Position numbers and translations under genes: made by a program
Shown: one piece after another, positions 7,433 to 15,357 of the stretch
Layout: each line of letters starts with the position of its first letter
Position numbering within the stretch: the first letter of the stretch is position 1
IMG/VR virus record: IMGVR_UViG_3300028536_000037
Coordinates: 1 to 21,940 of that record
Direction: 5' to 3' (one strand)
DNA: 21,940 nt
Origin: a virus
Notes under the pieces: model-generated
Told to the model about the DNA's origin: nothing
The model's database searches: none
Seen by the model: the letters and a program-made list of their open reading frames with translations, nothing else

Positions 7433-7737
7433 GTAAGCTTTACATCACTGAATTCTCTCGGCTCGGCATATCCAGTAATGGCGGCACGGCACAGATCATG
7501 GATTTCGATTCAGTCGTCACCGTCCAGCCGCCGATCGATTACAGCGCTGGCGCCGCGCAGTCTGCCGCCATCTCTGATGGGACGCGTTATGTCCGGGTTG
7601 AGACGGATGCCATTTGCTCGATCAAGTACGGATCGAATCCGACAGCCACGACGAACGATCAGCGCATGGCCGCAGGCGATGTTGAACACTTCTACGTTAG
7701 CCGCGGCAACAAAATTTCCGTAATCACGAACACCTAA
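7429..7737 (+). CDS. Small beta-rich virion protein
   Basis: The 102-residue protein begins MSKLYITEFS. It alternates short hydrophobic strands and polar turns (RYVRVETDAICSIKYGSNPTATTND, then EHFYVSRGNKISVITN), the look of small head-decoration or head-completion proteins found after the portal in rhizobial podophages. The start is set by AAGGAG at 7413-7418 and the ATGA overlap with the portal stop. It is the last gene before a non-coding gap with a terminator, so it closes the first late block. The assignment as virion component is from context and fold impression. Confidence 0.65.
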   Translation: MSKLYITEFSRLGISSNGGTAQIMDFDSVVTVQPPIDYSAGAAQSAAISDGTRYVRVETDAICSIKYGSNPTATTNDQRMAAGDVEHFYVSRGNKISVITNT

Positions 7738-7880
7738 ACGCCGGCCGTCGGTCGTTTTGGCCGTGACGGAGCAGGATAGCTGACAGTTTCCCAACTTCGG
7801 GCACGCCGTCGCATGACGCGATGGCGGCCACGATGACCCACGCCGCCTTCGGGCGGCTTTTTTCGTGAGCAGACACCAAC
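7738..7880 (+). promoter_or_regulatory. Intergenic leader with two hairpins before the scaffold gene
   Basis: This 143-base gap is the longest inside the late operon. CGCCGTCGC (7804-7812) pairs with GCGATGGCG (7818-7826) around ATGAC, with one G-U pair. Sixteen bases further lies the intrinsic terminator described separately. The first hairpin has no U-tract. Together they look like a control point between portal and capsid genes, but I see no clear promoter here. Confidence 0.4.
7842..7863 (+). terminator. Intrinsic terminator between the portal block and the capsid block
   Basis: A perfect stem GCCGCC (7842-7847) and GGCGGC (7852-7857), closed by a TTCG tetraloop, is followed directly by six T (7858-7863). 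It lies 17 bases before the scaffold ATG, so transcription of the capsid genes must either read through it or start between it and the gene. Confidence 0.85.
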
Positions 7881-8771
7881 ATGGATGATTCCCAGCTCGA
7901 TGCAGAGCTGGCGGCCCTCACCGGCACGCCGGCGGAAAAGAGCAAACCATCTGAGGCCGACACCAAGGGCAACGAGCCCGAGACAGAGGCCGAAACAGAG
8001 ACAGACGAAGAGGACACCGAAGCCGAGGCCGAGGAATCCGACGCTGGCGATAACGCCGGCGAGGAGGAGGAGGCTGACGGCGAGGAGTCCGAGGACGAGA
8101 AGAAGGACGAGCGGCCCAAGAAGAAACTCAGCGGATCGGAGCGGCTGAAACGCCGTCTTGCTGCTGCTGAGGCCGAACTCGCATCCGTACGCAGCCGCCC
8201 GGCTCAGTCCGAAGCGGATGTTGCGTCGGAGGTCGAGCGGATCATCGGCAAGCCGCCGAAAGAGGAAGAATACAAGGGCGACTACCTCGCCTTTGAACGG
8301 GCGCAGACGGCTTACGAGCTCGACAAGCGCCAGGTCACGAGAGAGGTCAAAGGCCAAGCTCAGCGGCAGGAAGGCCTTCGGGCTGAACGCCGCCGTGACA
8401 TGGCCGAAGCGCACCAGGATCGCGTCGAGGAATTTCGCGGAAAAGCGAAGGACTTCGACACCATTTTGAAAGGCGCCGGCGACCTCAAAGCGAGCCCGAC
8501 GGTCGAGGACCTGATCCTCGATTCCGACAAGAGCGCGCATCTCGTCTACTTCCTCGCCAAGAACCCGTCCAAGCTTCATGCGCTGAACGATATGAGCGAG
8601 CGCCAAGCCGCACGCGAGATCGGGCGCATCGAGTCAACGCTGTCTCTGCCGCAACCCAAAACGAAGACAAAGGCTCCCAAGCCCGTCACGCCTCCAAAGG
8701 GTGGTGCTGCGCCGTCATCGCCTGATCGCGATCTCGATACCTGGCTCAGCAAAACCTACGGCAAGAAGTGA
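7881..8771 (+). CDS. Capsid scaffolding protein (P22 gp8-like by position and build)
   Basis: The 296-residue protein is close in length to P22 gp8 (303). It has a very acidic first quarter (glutamate- and aspartate-rich, about residues 20-80), then long charged helices with coiled-coil character (about 85-200), and a small basic C-terminal tail ending WLSKTYGKK. A helical, highly charged protein directly before the major coat gene is the hallmark of a scaffold, whose C-terminal basic segment contacts the inner coat surface. Sequence identity among scaffolds is low, so the call rests on build and position. The start ATG 7881 has only a weak upstream GTGAG. Confidence 0.82.
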   Translation: MDDSQLDAELAALTGTPAEKSKPSEADTKGNEPETEAETETDEEDTEAEAEESDAGDNAGEEEEADGEESEDEKKDERPKKKLSGSERLKRRLAAAEAELASVRSRPAQSEADVASEVERIIGKPPKEEEYKGDYLAFERAQTAYELDKRQVTREVKGQAQRQEGLRAERRRDMAEAHQDRVEEFRGKAKDFDTILKGAGDLKASPTVEDLILDSDKSAHLVYFLAKNPSKLHALNDMSERQAAREIGRIESTLSLPQPKTKTKAPKPVTPPKGGAAPSSPDRDLDTWLSKTYGKK

Positions 8772-8781
8772 CGTGCCCGGA

Positions 8782-8805
8782 GCCATAGCCACAAAGGGCT
8801 ACGGC
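8782..8805 (+). promoter_or_regulatory. Hairpin abutting the coat start codon and overlapping its ribosome binding site
   Basis: GCCATAGCC (8782-8790) pairs with GGCTACGGC (8797-8805) with a single A-C mismatch and an ACAAAG loop. The weak Shine-Dalgarno-like AAAGGG (8793-8798) sits at the loop and 3' arm, eight bases before ATG 8807. The structure could modulate translation or protect the messenger of the most abundant virion protein. Confidence 0.4.
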
Positions 8806-8806
8806 A

Positions 8807-10081
8807 ATGGCTAATACCATCCTCAATCCGACCATCATCGCGAAAGCGGCGGTGCGCATTCTCGACAATGAGCTGGTCATGGCAAAGCGCGTGTATCGCG
8901 CCTACGAAGACGAGTTTGCCAAGAAGGTCAACGGCTACGACGTAGGCGACACGATCTCGATCCGCAAGCCAAATCAGTTCACCGTCAGAAACGGCGCCAT
9001 TGCGACACCGATTCAGGACGTGACTGAAGGTAAGTTGACGATGCAGGTCGCCACTCAGCGCGGCGTTGATTTCAAGTTCACCTCGGCAGAGCTGACCTTG
9101 AAAATCGAAGAACTCGCCGAGCGTGTAATGAAACCCGCCATGGTGCAGCTTGCCAACGATGTCGACCGGGCCGTGATGGCGGAATATATCCGTATCCCGA
9201 ACTGGGTCGGCCAGCCTGCAACCGGCCTTGACACGCCGATCTCTACGTTCGTCGCATTCGCCCGCGGCGCTGAGCGGCTCGACCAGTTTGCAGTTCCGCA
9301 GGATGAGCGTTCTGCGGTTCTCAGCCCCGAGTCCTATTGGGCGCTGGCTGGCTCGCAGACTGCCTTGTTCGTCAACTCCATCGCCAATCCGGCATATCGG
9401 CGCGGCGAGATCGGCGAGATCGGCGGAGTAGCAACGTACATGTCGCAGAACGTTCCGACTTATGTCGGCACCACTGCGAACGATGACGCCGCGACGGTCA
9501 CCGGCACCCAAAGCACGACTTATGCGGCGGTGCAGAATACCGAGTCGGTTCCTGGCACCATGTCGCTTATCACGGGCGGCTGGGGTGCGACGGATCTGAT
9601 CCGTGCGGGCACTGTATTCACGATCGCGAACGTGTTTGCGGTTAACCCGGTCACCAAAGCCACGCTGCCGTTTTTGCAGCACTTCACGGTGCTGGCGGAT
9701 GTCACCGCGGTGGCAAGCGCTGCGACGCTTACCATCACTCCGGCGATTATCCCGTTCACCGGCTCCGAAGCGTTTGCGTCCACCAATGCTGCGGCTATCG
9801 GCGGTGCGGCGATTGTCGTTGCGGGTGCGGACAGCGCTTCTTATCGGCAAAACCTCATGTTCCACAAGAATGCATTCGCCCTGTGTGTGGTGCCGATGGT
9901 GAAGCCGCCGGGCGCGGTTGACGTGGCACGAGAGTCCTACAAGGGACTGAGTGTTCGCGTGATCCCGTACTACGACGGCACCAATGACGTGTCGAACTTC
10001 CGTCTCGACATTCTCTATGGAACCAAGACGATTGACCCGCGGCTCGCGGTTCGCATGAGCGGCGGCGCCGGCACGATCTAA
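8807..10081 (+). CDS. Major capsid (coat) protein, P22 gp5-like
   Basis: The 424-residue protein is nearly the length of P22 coat (430). It begins MANTILNPTIIAKAAVRIL and carries the long-helix segment (LVMAKRVYRAYEDEF), the VGDTISIRKP strand region and FTSAELTLKIEELAERVMKPAM, all typical of P22-type HK97-fold coats. The middle (about 215-335) is a strand-rich, alanine- and threonine-rich region that probably corresponds to the inserted domain of P22 coat. Hundreds of copies build the icosahedral shell. It is followed by a terminator-like hairpin. Confidence 0.92.
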   Translation: MANTILNPTIIAKAAVRILDNELVMAKRVYRAYEDEFAKKVNGYDVGDTISIRKPNQFTVRNGAIATPIQDVTEGKLTMQVATQRGVDFKFTSAELTLKIEELAERVMKPAMVQLANDVDRAVMAEYIRIPNWVGQPATGLDTPISTFVAFARGAERLDQFAVPQDERSAVLSPESYWALAGSQTALFVNSIANPAYRRGEIGEIGGVATYMSQNVPTYVGTTANDDAATVTGTQSTTYAAVQNTESVPGTMSLITGGWGATDLIRAGTVFTIANVFAVNPVTKATLPFLQHFTVLADVTAVASAATLTITPAIIPFTGSEAFASTNAAAIGGAAIVVAGADSASYRQNLMFHKNAFALCVVPMVKPPGAVDVARESYKGLSVRVIPYYDGTNDVSNFRLDILYGTKTIDPRLAVRMSGGAGTI

Positions 10082-10096
10082 GTCCGATCGCGACGG

Positions 10097-10125
10097 AAAG
10101 GGCGGGCTGGTTGGCCCGCTCTTTT
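10097..10125 (+). terminator. Terminator-like hairpin after the coat gene
   Basis: AAAGGGCGGGC (10097-10107) pairs with GCCCGCTCTTT (10114-10124), with one G-U pair and a six-base loop (TGGTTG). The U-rich 3' arm gives the A-stem/T-tail layout of an intrinsic terminator. It could reduce transcription after the abundant coat message; the downstream genes must be reached by read-through. Confidence 0.65.
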
Positions 10126-10143
10126 CCAGGAAGAGGACGATTA

Positions 10144-10569
10144 ATGGCCTCCAAAACCCGCCGCCAACTGATCGATCAGGTGCTGGATAGTCTCGGCATC
10201 CTCGTGCCTGGGCAAGCGCCGTCGGACGAGAACGTGAGCCGCGTCGACGGCTTGCTCGATCCGGCATTATCCAGCCTGGCGGCGCAAGAGATCGTCTATG
10301 TCGCCGATACGGGCACGCCCAATCCAGTGACTGGCGGCGAGATCGATGAGGCCATTTTCCTCGCGCTCGCCGACATGGTCGCATGGCGCTGTGCCGGCGC
10401 GTTCAATTTGGCTGGCGATCCCGCGCTGATGGCAAAGTCCAAACTGGCCGAGGAGGAGTTGCGCGTCATCGGCCGGCCGGCGCGCACACGGCGCACGCTC
10501 ACCACGGATATTCAACTACGGGCGGGCAACCGCCGCTACACCAGCTTTAATTTTGTGACCGGACGCTAA
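10144..10569 (+). CDS. Head-to-tail connector / tail accessory factor, P22 gp4-like
   Basis: The 141-residue protein begins [20 protein letters not shown]. It is mostly helical, with [19 protein letters not shown] and [15 protein letters not shown] in the first two thirds and a short strand-like tail ([11 protein letters not shown]). Position between coat and the gp10-like gene, length and helical build fit P22 gp4, the first ring added below the portal after packaging. ATG 10144 is chosen because GGAAGAGGA lies directly upstream; the frame is open to 10111 but that would run into the terminator hairpin. Its TAA overlaps the next ATG. Confidence 0.75.
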   Translation: MASKTRRQLIDQVLDSLGILVPGQAPSDENVSRVDGLLDPALSSLAAQEIVYVADTGTPNPVTGGEIDEAIFLALADMVAWRCAGAFNLAGDPALMAKSKLAEEELRVIGRPARTRRTLTTDIQLRAGNRRYTSFNFVTGR

Positions 10570-10901
10570 TGGCTGATCTCGGAAGCCTTGGGGCAGGCCC
10601 GGCTGGGCTCATCATGCCCGGCAACATCGATTTAAACGCCCGCCCTATCGTGCGCAATCCAGACGGGTCGATCAGCACGGTTCGTTCGATGTCAGCGAAC
10701 TTCGGAAATGGTGAAGTGCTGATCCCGACGGTGAGCGACGATGGTCGTATCATGTCGGATCAAGAATCGATGGACCTCTACCGCAAGACTGGCAAGCACC
10801 TCGGCATTTTCGACACTCCAGATAACGCGACCTCCTATGCACAAGGCCTGCACGAGGATCAAGCGCGCCAATACCTTCCATTGAGCCAGGTTGGACGCTG
10901 A
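10569..10901 (+). CDS. Standalone small domain protein of the NIDLNxRPxVxNPDGSxSTVRS type
   Basis: The 110-residue protein contains [18 protein letters not shown] (from residue 17), then [24 protein letters not shown] and a C-terminal helix with [24 protein letters not shown] know this block as a recurring domain, usually embedded in long phage virion or ejection proteins or beside them. Its biochemical role is not established to my knowledge. Here it is a separate gene between the gp4-like and gp10-like connector genes, overlapping both by stop-start sharing (TAATG before, TGATG after), so it is probably made in step with the connector. Confidence 0.75.
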   Translation: MADLGSLGAGPAGLIMPGNIDLNARPIVRNPDGSISTVRSMSANFGNGEVLIPTVSDDGRIMSDQESMDLYRKTGKHLGIFDTPDNATSYAQGLHEDQARQYLPLSQVGR

Positions 10902-12334
10902 TGGTCGGCCCCGCCAACGTTCCGTTCCCATTGTCGACGGCGCCAGGGAGTCGTCCGCAAGAATCAGCCGGTAGAATTTTAAATGCGTACGTCGAACCCC
11001 TGACCGACGGAGCGCCGTCGGGTCGCAAGTACGTTCGGGCTCCAGGCCTGCGTAACTTCGGAACCACAAGTAGGTCAGGCTATCGCGGATCGATCGAGAT
11101 AGCGGGCATCCTGTACAGCGCCTTCAACGGCCAGATGGAGAAGCACACCAGCGTGGGTGGGGCATCGACTAATGTTGGCGCGCTCAACGGCACCAAGAAG
11201 GGGTTTTTTGCCCGCAACAATGCAGTGACGCCGGATCAGGTGTTCTGCGATCCCGACGGTAATATCGCGGTGTTCACGTCGTCGAGCGTCACCAACAGCT
11301 ATCCAGACCCGGATTTGCCTGCGGTCAATTCGGTCTGCTCGATCGATGGCTATCTCGTGTTCACGACCGGGAATGGCCGCGCATACGCGACGGATCTGAA
11401 TTCGACCTCGGTCAACGCCCTGTCGTTCGGCACGGCTGAGTCCAAGCCGGACGGGTTGGTCCGGTGCATCCCATATGCAGGACAGCTGTGGCTGTTCGGC
11501 GGCTTCACCACTGAGGTCTGGGCGGACGTGGGGACAATCCCGTTTCCGTTCCAGCGGTCGGTCGTGATACCGCGCGGGCTTGCCGGACCATACTGCATTG
11601 CCGGTCAGGAGGACGCGTTCGGGCGCGCTCTCGTCTGGATCGGTGATGACAGTGCGGTCTATCAGCTCAACGGCTACACGCCGGACAAGATCAGCTCGCC
11701 CGACATTGATGCGTTGATCGAGGCGGTGACGGACAAGACCCAGCTTGAGGTGTCGGTCTACATCTCCCGCGGCCATGGGATGGTGCAGATTTCATCGACA
11801 ACCTGGACATGGGTGCTCGACCTCAATACCTCGAAATGGTCGGAGCGCAATAGCTACGGCCTGACGCGATCGCGCATTATTGGCGGGATCAATGCGTTCG
11901 GATCGAAATGGCTCTGTGGGGATAGCCAGACCGGCAACATTCAGGAGATCACCAGCGCGGTCTTTAGCGAGGTACTCAGTCCGTTTCGGATGCGATTGGA
12001 AAGCGGCGCGGTGGAGAAGTTTCCCACGGGCGCCCGGATCGGACGAGCGGATTTCAGTTTCGTCACCGGAGTAGGGCAGGCATCCGGAACCGATCCAATC
12101 CAGACCAACCCGACCGTCGAGATATCGTGGTCCGATGATGGCGGCCAGACATGGTCCGCGCCGATCCAGCGTAAGCTTGGCAGACAGTCCGAAACGCGCG
12201 ATCTGGTGTCGCTGGTGGCGTGCACGGGCCGATCGAGCTGGAACGGCCGGCGCTGGCGGATAGACGTGGCAGACCCGGTATACGTCGGGTTCCTTGGGGC
12301 GACGCAAGCTGAAGACCCGCGGGTGATCGGCTGA
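10901..12334 (+). CDS. Packaged-DNA stabilisation protein, P22 gp10-like tail hub
   Basis: The 477-residue protein almost equals P22 gp10 (472). The N-terminus (PFPLSTAPGSRPQESAGRILNAYVE) is characteristic of this family. The body is a run of beta-blade-like repeats (FTSSSVTNSYPDPDLP, GYLVFTTGNGRAYATDL, QLWLFGGFTTEVWADVG, ALVWIGDDSAVYQLNGYTPDKIS). The C-terminus holds TVEISWSDDGGQTWSAPIQRKLG. In P22 a hexamer of gp10 closes the portal below gp4 and holds tailspikes and needle. Start and stop both overlap neighbours (TGATG), so translation is coupled with the genes on each side. Confidence 0.9.
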   Translation: MVGPANVPFPLSTAPGSRPQESAGRILNAYVEPLTDGAPSGRKYVRAPGLRNFGTTSRSGYRGSIEIAGILYSAFNGQMEKHTSVGGASTNVGALNGTKKGFFARNNAVTPDQVFCDPDGNIAVFTSSSVTNSYPDPDLPAVNSVCSIDGYLVFTTGNGRAYATDLNSTSVNALSFGTAESKPDGLVRCIPYAGQLWLFGGFTTEVWADVGTIPFPFQRSVVIPRGLAGPYCIAGQEDAFGRALVWIGDDSAVYQLNGYTPDKISSPDIDALIEAVTDKTQLEVSVYISRGHGMVQISSTTWTWVLDLNTSKWSERNSYGLTRSRIIGGINAFGSKWLCGDSQTGNIQEITSAVFSEVLSPFRMRLESGAVEKFPTGARIGRADFSFVTGVGQASGTDPIQTNPTVEISWSDDGGQTWSAPIQRKLGRQSETRDLVSLVACTGRSSWNGRRWRIDVADPVYVGFLGATQAEDPRVIG

Positions 12335-12813
12335 TGGCTGGCGCGAAGAATGCCATCCCGAAGCCAAGCGTGGCGCTGATCGACTTACAAACCGCGTTGG
12401 TTCGAAAGGACTGGTTCGACTTCTTCAGCAGCATTGCCGTTTTGCTCAACGGCGGATCGCTCCTCACGCAGGCAGTGACCGATACGCTCTACGAAAAGCT
12501 CGGGCTAAGCCGCGGCGTCAATACGCAAACCGGGAACTACACGCTGGTTCTGGCCGACCAAGGAAAAACGATCGAGATGAACGTGGCAGGCGCGAACACG
12601 CTGACCATCCCGCCGAATGCGTCGGTGGCGTTCCCGATCGGAGCCTGGATGAACATTGTGCAGGTCGGGGCAGGGCAGACCACGATAACGGCCGGCGTCG
12701 GTGTTACGCTTCGAACTCGCGTCGGTCCCAAGCTCATCTCGCAGTGGGCGATGGCGACGCTGTATCAGCGCGTGGCGAACGAATGGGTGGCAGGAGGCTC
12801 CCTGAGCGCCTGA
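12334..12813 (+). CDS. Small beta-rich virion protein, tail-fibre-domain-like
   Basis: The 159-residue protein has a helical N-terminus (IDLQTALVRKDWFDFFSSIAVLL) followed by a compact beta domain: TGNYTLVLADQGKTIEMNVA, then ANTLTIPPNASVAFPIG, the VGAGQTTITAG turn and a final strand. This second part matches a domain seen in many phage tail-fibre and capsid-attached proteins, probably a jelly-roll-like fold. It occupies the place of the P22 needle gene 26 but lacks the long triple coiled coil, so it is not an obvious gp26. It overlaps both neighbours by one base. Confidence 0.7.
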   Translation: MAGAKNAIPKPSVALIDLQTALVRKDWFDFFSSIAVLLNGGSLLTQAVTDTLYEKLGLSRGVNTQTGNYTLVLADQGKTIEMNVAGANTLTIPPNASVAFPIGAWMNIVQVGAGQTTITAGVGVTLRTRVGPKLISQWAMATLYQRVANEWVAGGSLSA

Positions 12814-13466
12814 TGTTTGAGCCCGGGTTTCTTGAAGGGGGCGCTGTTAAGATCACCAAGACGGACAGCGGAGCTGTCAACGGAGGAACGTACAACTTCG
12901 GTTCGTCAGCGAACGATCGCATCATTCTTGCGGCGGTGGCGGTTTACACAGGAATCGCCAACAACGTCACTGGCTGCACGATTGCAAGTAATGCAGCCAC
13001 GCTTGTGGTATCACGCTTCGTAACAACTAATCCAGGATTCACGCCATGGGTTGGCATCTGGGCTCTGGCTGTTCCATCTGGCACTAGCGGCGTAGTTACT
13101 ATTTCCGCTTCGGGGGCAATCGGCGCCATTGGCATTGGTATTTACGCCATGAATGGTGCTGGCGGTTTAACGCCATTCAATACCAATACTGGTTATAGCG
13201 GAAACGCAGTTGCATCGGTTTCTTCTAGCATCAATATTCCTTCGGCCGGAATTGCGCTTGCCGTTGCAGGCAATGGGGCTGGCAGCTTGCCAAGCTATAC
13301 ATGGACTGGGGGCTTGGCAGAGGATTTGGATTTTGGCGCCAATTCCACCAGCGGGTTTACTACCGGTGCGTCGTCGACGACAGGATCAAATAGCATAACG
13401 GTATCGGCCTCTGCGATTGCAAGTAACGTCGGGGTAGCTTTGGTTGCAGCGAGTTGGGGACCATAG
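12813..13466 (+). CDS. Hypothetical glycine/serine/alanine-rich beta protein, probably virion surface
   Basis: ATG 12813 overlaps the preceding stop (TGATG) and gives 217 residues. The sequence is almost entirely short strands rich in Gly, Ser, Ala, Thr and Asn (RIILAAVAVYTGIANNVTG, SGVVTISASGAIGAIGIGIYAM, the final SNVGVALVAASWGP), with hardly any charged residues after the first 40. It looks like a beta-sandwich decoration or adhesin-type domain; I recognise no family. The DNA is visibly richer in A and T than its neighbours, suggesting later acquisition. An AGGAGG lies 15 bases before the ATG, rather far. An upstream in-frame ATG at 12783 is possible. Confidence 0.65.
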   Translation: MFEPGFLEGGAVKITKTDSGAVNGGTYNFGSSANDRIILAAVAVYTGIANNVTGCTIASNAATLVVSRFVTTNPGFTPWVGIWALAVPSGTSGVVTISASGAIGAIGIGIYAMNGAGGLTPFNTNTGYSGNAVASVSSSINIPSAGIALAVAGNGAGSLPSYTWTGGLAEDLDFGANSTSGFTTGASSTTGSNSITVSASAIASNVGVALVAASWGP

Positions 13467-13478
13467 GAGGCTAACATC
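13465..13478 (+). promoter_or_regulatory. Perfect Shine-Dalgarno followed by an ATC initiation codon
   Basis: AGGAGG (13465-13470), shared with the preceding TAG stop, is followed after five bases by ATC 13476-13478 at exactly the place where a start codon is expected. No ATG, GTG or TTG occurs in this frame between here and ATG 13656. Confidence 0.7.
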
Positions 13479-14123
13479 GGAATCTTCGACATTTTTAGCG
13501 GCGACAGCGCAAAAGATGCCGCTGCCCAGAACGCTGCGCTCTATCAACAGTACGGCAATCAGGCGCAGGGCTATCTCGACCAGGGCCAGACGAGCGCTAT
13601 TGGCGCGTATACGCCGCTCACCAATCTGGGCACCAAATACGGCGGCGCGACCGATATGTACCTCAACTCGCTTGGGGTGAACGGCGCCGCCGGTACGCAG
13701 GCGGCGCAGGCGGCATTTCAGGCCGGTCCCGGTTATCAGTGGCAGGTCGACCAGGCAACGGACGCGGCAGCACGCAAGGCCGCCTCACTTGGTATTGCAG
13801 GCTCAGGCAACACGCTGGCCGAGATCGGAACGCGGGCACAGAACCTCGCCAACACGGAATACGGCAACTGGCAAACCAACCTCGCTGGATTCGTGCCGCA
13901 AGAAGCGAGCGTGACGGGGCAGGCCGCGGCTGGGCAGGCCGGCATCTATGGCCAGACCGCGCAGAACAAGGCGAATGTCGCGGGTAACGTCGCCAGTGGC
14001 ACGGCGAACAGCAACACGGCCGCGGCGAATGCCGAGATGGCGGGTTCGGGCGCGTTCTGGAACTCACTTTTGAACCTCGGTGGCTCGGTCGCCAAAGCTT
14101 ACAGCCCCGGAAAGACGGCCTAA
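13476..14123 (+). CDS. Probable DNA ejection / internal virion protein with ATC start
   Basis: Read from ATC 13476 the product has 215 residues starting (M)GIFDIFSGDSAKDAAAQNA, which is the expected beginning for this sort of phage protein. The first ATG is residue 61 (13656), has no ribosome site and would leave a 190-base gap. The sequence is alanine-, glycine- and glutamine-rich with amphipathic helices (YQQYGNQAQGYLDQGQ, WQVDQATDAAARKAASLG, ANTEYGNWQTNLAGF) and ends in a small hydrophobic segment (GAFWNSLLNLGGSVAKAY). It precedes two more long helical proteins in the place of P22 genes 7, 20 and 16, whose products leave the virion with the DNA. Function is inferred from order and composition. 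Confidence 0.72.
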   Translation: MGIFDIFSGDSAKDAAAQNAALYQQYGNQAQGYLDQGQTSAIGAYTPLTNLGTKYGGATDMYLNSLGVNGAAGTQAAQAAFQAGPGYQWQVDQATDAAARKAASLGIAGSGNTLAEIGTRAQNLANTEYGNWQTNLAGFVPQEASVTGQAAAGQAGIYGQTAQNKANVAGNVASGTANSNTAAANAEMAGSGAFWNSLLNLGGSVAKAYSPGKTA

Positions 14124-14127
14124 AACG

Positions 14128-15357
14128 ATGGCTATCAACGACCTCCAGTTACCGAAGTGGGCGCCTGCGCCGCAGGTAGACTTCACCCCGTTGGGGCAGA
14201 TCGGCGATGCCATTGCAGCGAACCGCCGCAAGCAGGCGATCGGCGAAGCATTGGCCGGCGCGACTGATCAGTCCGGCAATATCGATGTAGCGAAGGCGGG
14301 CACATCGCTTGCTCAATTGGGCCTGACGGACGAGGCCAAGCCGATGCTGGCGCTTGCCCAGCAGAAAGCCGCGCTGGCACAGAGCGCAGCCGGACAGATC
14401 GAGACGGCCCGACACAACAAGGCCATTGAAGGAATCCAATCGCAGGCCGAAACGCGCCAAGCCTCACAGCCCTTCGTCGTCCCCTTCGGTGCTGGCGTGA
14501 TGACCCGATCAGGCCAAACCCTTCGCGAGCCCGGCCTCGGCGAGACCGGCACCTTCGACGACGCGACGCTGACCGCGCTTGCCAAGCAGGCACAGGCCGG
14601 CGACGCGTCAGTGTTCACGAATTTGGGTCGTGGCGCTCAAGGGGCGGCGAATGTCATCGCCGTGCGCAAGAAGATCGCCGAACTGAACCAAGAGGGCGGC
14701 GAGGGCGGCGCTGAACAGGCGATGCGCAACGCCGAGTATCAGGGCGTCAAGGCGGGTCAGCGCACGACCGCTGTCAAAGGTGCCAACATTGAGATGGCGG
14801 CGACTGAGTTCAGTCAAGTGCTTCCGATCGTGAGGGATGCATCAAATGCGGTCAATCGCACGAACTATCCTGATCTGAACAAGATCATTCAGGCGTATGA
14901 AGAGAAGACGGGCGATCCCAACATAGTGAAGTTCGGCGGCGGCGTGAATACGCTGGTCAACCTCTATGCCAGAGCGATCAGCCCGACCGGTAACCCGACC
15001 GTCAGCGACAAGGATCATGCGCGCATTCTTCTGAACAAGGCGTGGTCAACCGGCCAATTCGACGCCGCGACGGGGATGATGGAGCAGGAGATTGCCGCCG
15101 CGCTGTCTTCTCCAGAAAAGGTGCGAGCCGCTCAACGCGAGCGATTTCTGAAGGGCGTCGGTCCTCAAAAGTCCACCGAGCAGCCCGCCGCCGCCGCTTC
15201 CCAAGCACAGGCCATCCAAATCCCGCAGGTCACGAACCGCAATGACGCCAACGCGGCCATTGCTGCCGCTCGCGCCGCGGTCGCCAACGGTGCCGATCCA
15301 AAGGCCGTGAATGATCGATTGCGCCAGATGGGCGTTCCGCCATTGGCTGGTCCTTGA
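14128..15357 (+). CDS. Probable DNA ejection / internal virion protein
   Basis: ATG 14128 follows the previous stop by four bases and gives 409 residues beginning MAINDLQLPKWAPAPQVDF. The start is chosen over the upstream in-frame ATG 14080 because the family-like MAINDLQLP beginning fits there. The protein is mostly helical and alanine- and glutamine-rich. It has FTPLGQIGDAIAANRRKQAIGEAL near the N-terminus, a repetitive helical part, and a more ordered middle (about 215-330) with NYPDLNKIIQAYEEKTGDPN and TLVNLYARAISPTGNPTVSDKDH. The last segment matches a region I have seen in several podophage internal proteins. It corresponds in order to the P22 gp20/gp7 group. It ends sharing TGATG with the next gene. 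Confidence 0.7.
   Translation: MAINDLQLPKWAPAPQVDFTPLGQIGDAIAANRRKQAIGEALAGATDQSGNIDVAKAGTSLAQLGLTDEAKPMLALAQQKAALAQSAAGQIETARHNKAIEGIQSQAETRQASQPFVVPFGAGVMTRSGQTLREPGLGETGTFDDATLTALAKQAQAGDASVFTNLGRGAQGAANVIAVRKKIAELNQEGGEGGAEQAMRNAEYQGVKAGQRTTAVKGANIEMAATEFSQVLPIVRDASNAVNRTNYPDLNKIIQAYEEKTGDPNIVKFGGGVNTLVNLYARAISPTGNPTVSDKDHARILLNKAWSTGQFDAATGMMEQEIAAALSSPEKVRAAQRERFLKGVGPQKSTEQPAAAASQAQAIQIPQVTNRNDANAAIAAARAAVANGADPKAVNDRLRQMGVPPLAGP

Noticed and set aside
7734-8606. 290-residue minus-strand open frame with leucine-rich, membrane-looking stretches
   Set aside because: The hydrophobic runs are the antisense of the glutamate-rich scaffold N-terminus (GAG/GAA codons read as leucine or phenylalanine), and the frame overlaps the terminator.
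8756-10384. 542-residue open frame on the minus strand opposite the coat gene
   Set aside because: It is a codon-bias shadow: arginine- and histidine-rich with no domain, and it covers a clear P22-type coat gene on the other strand.
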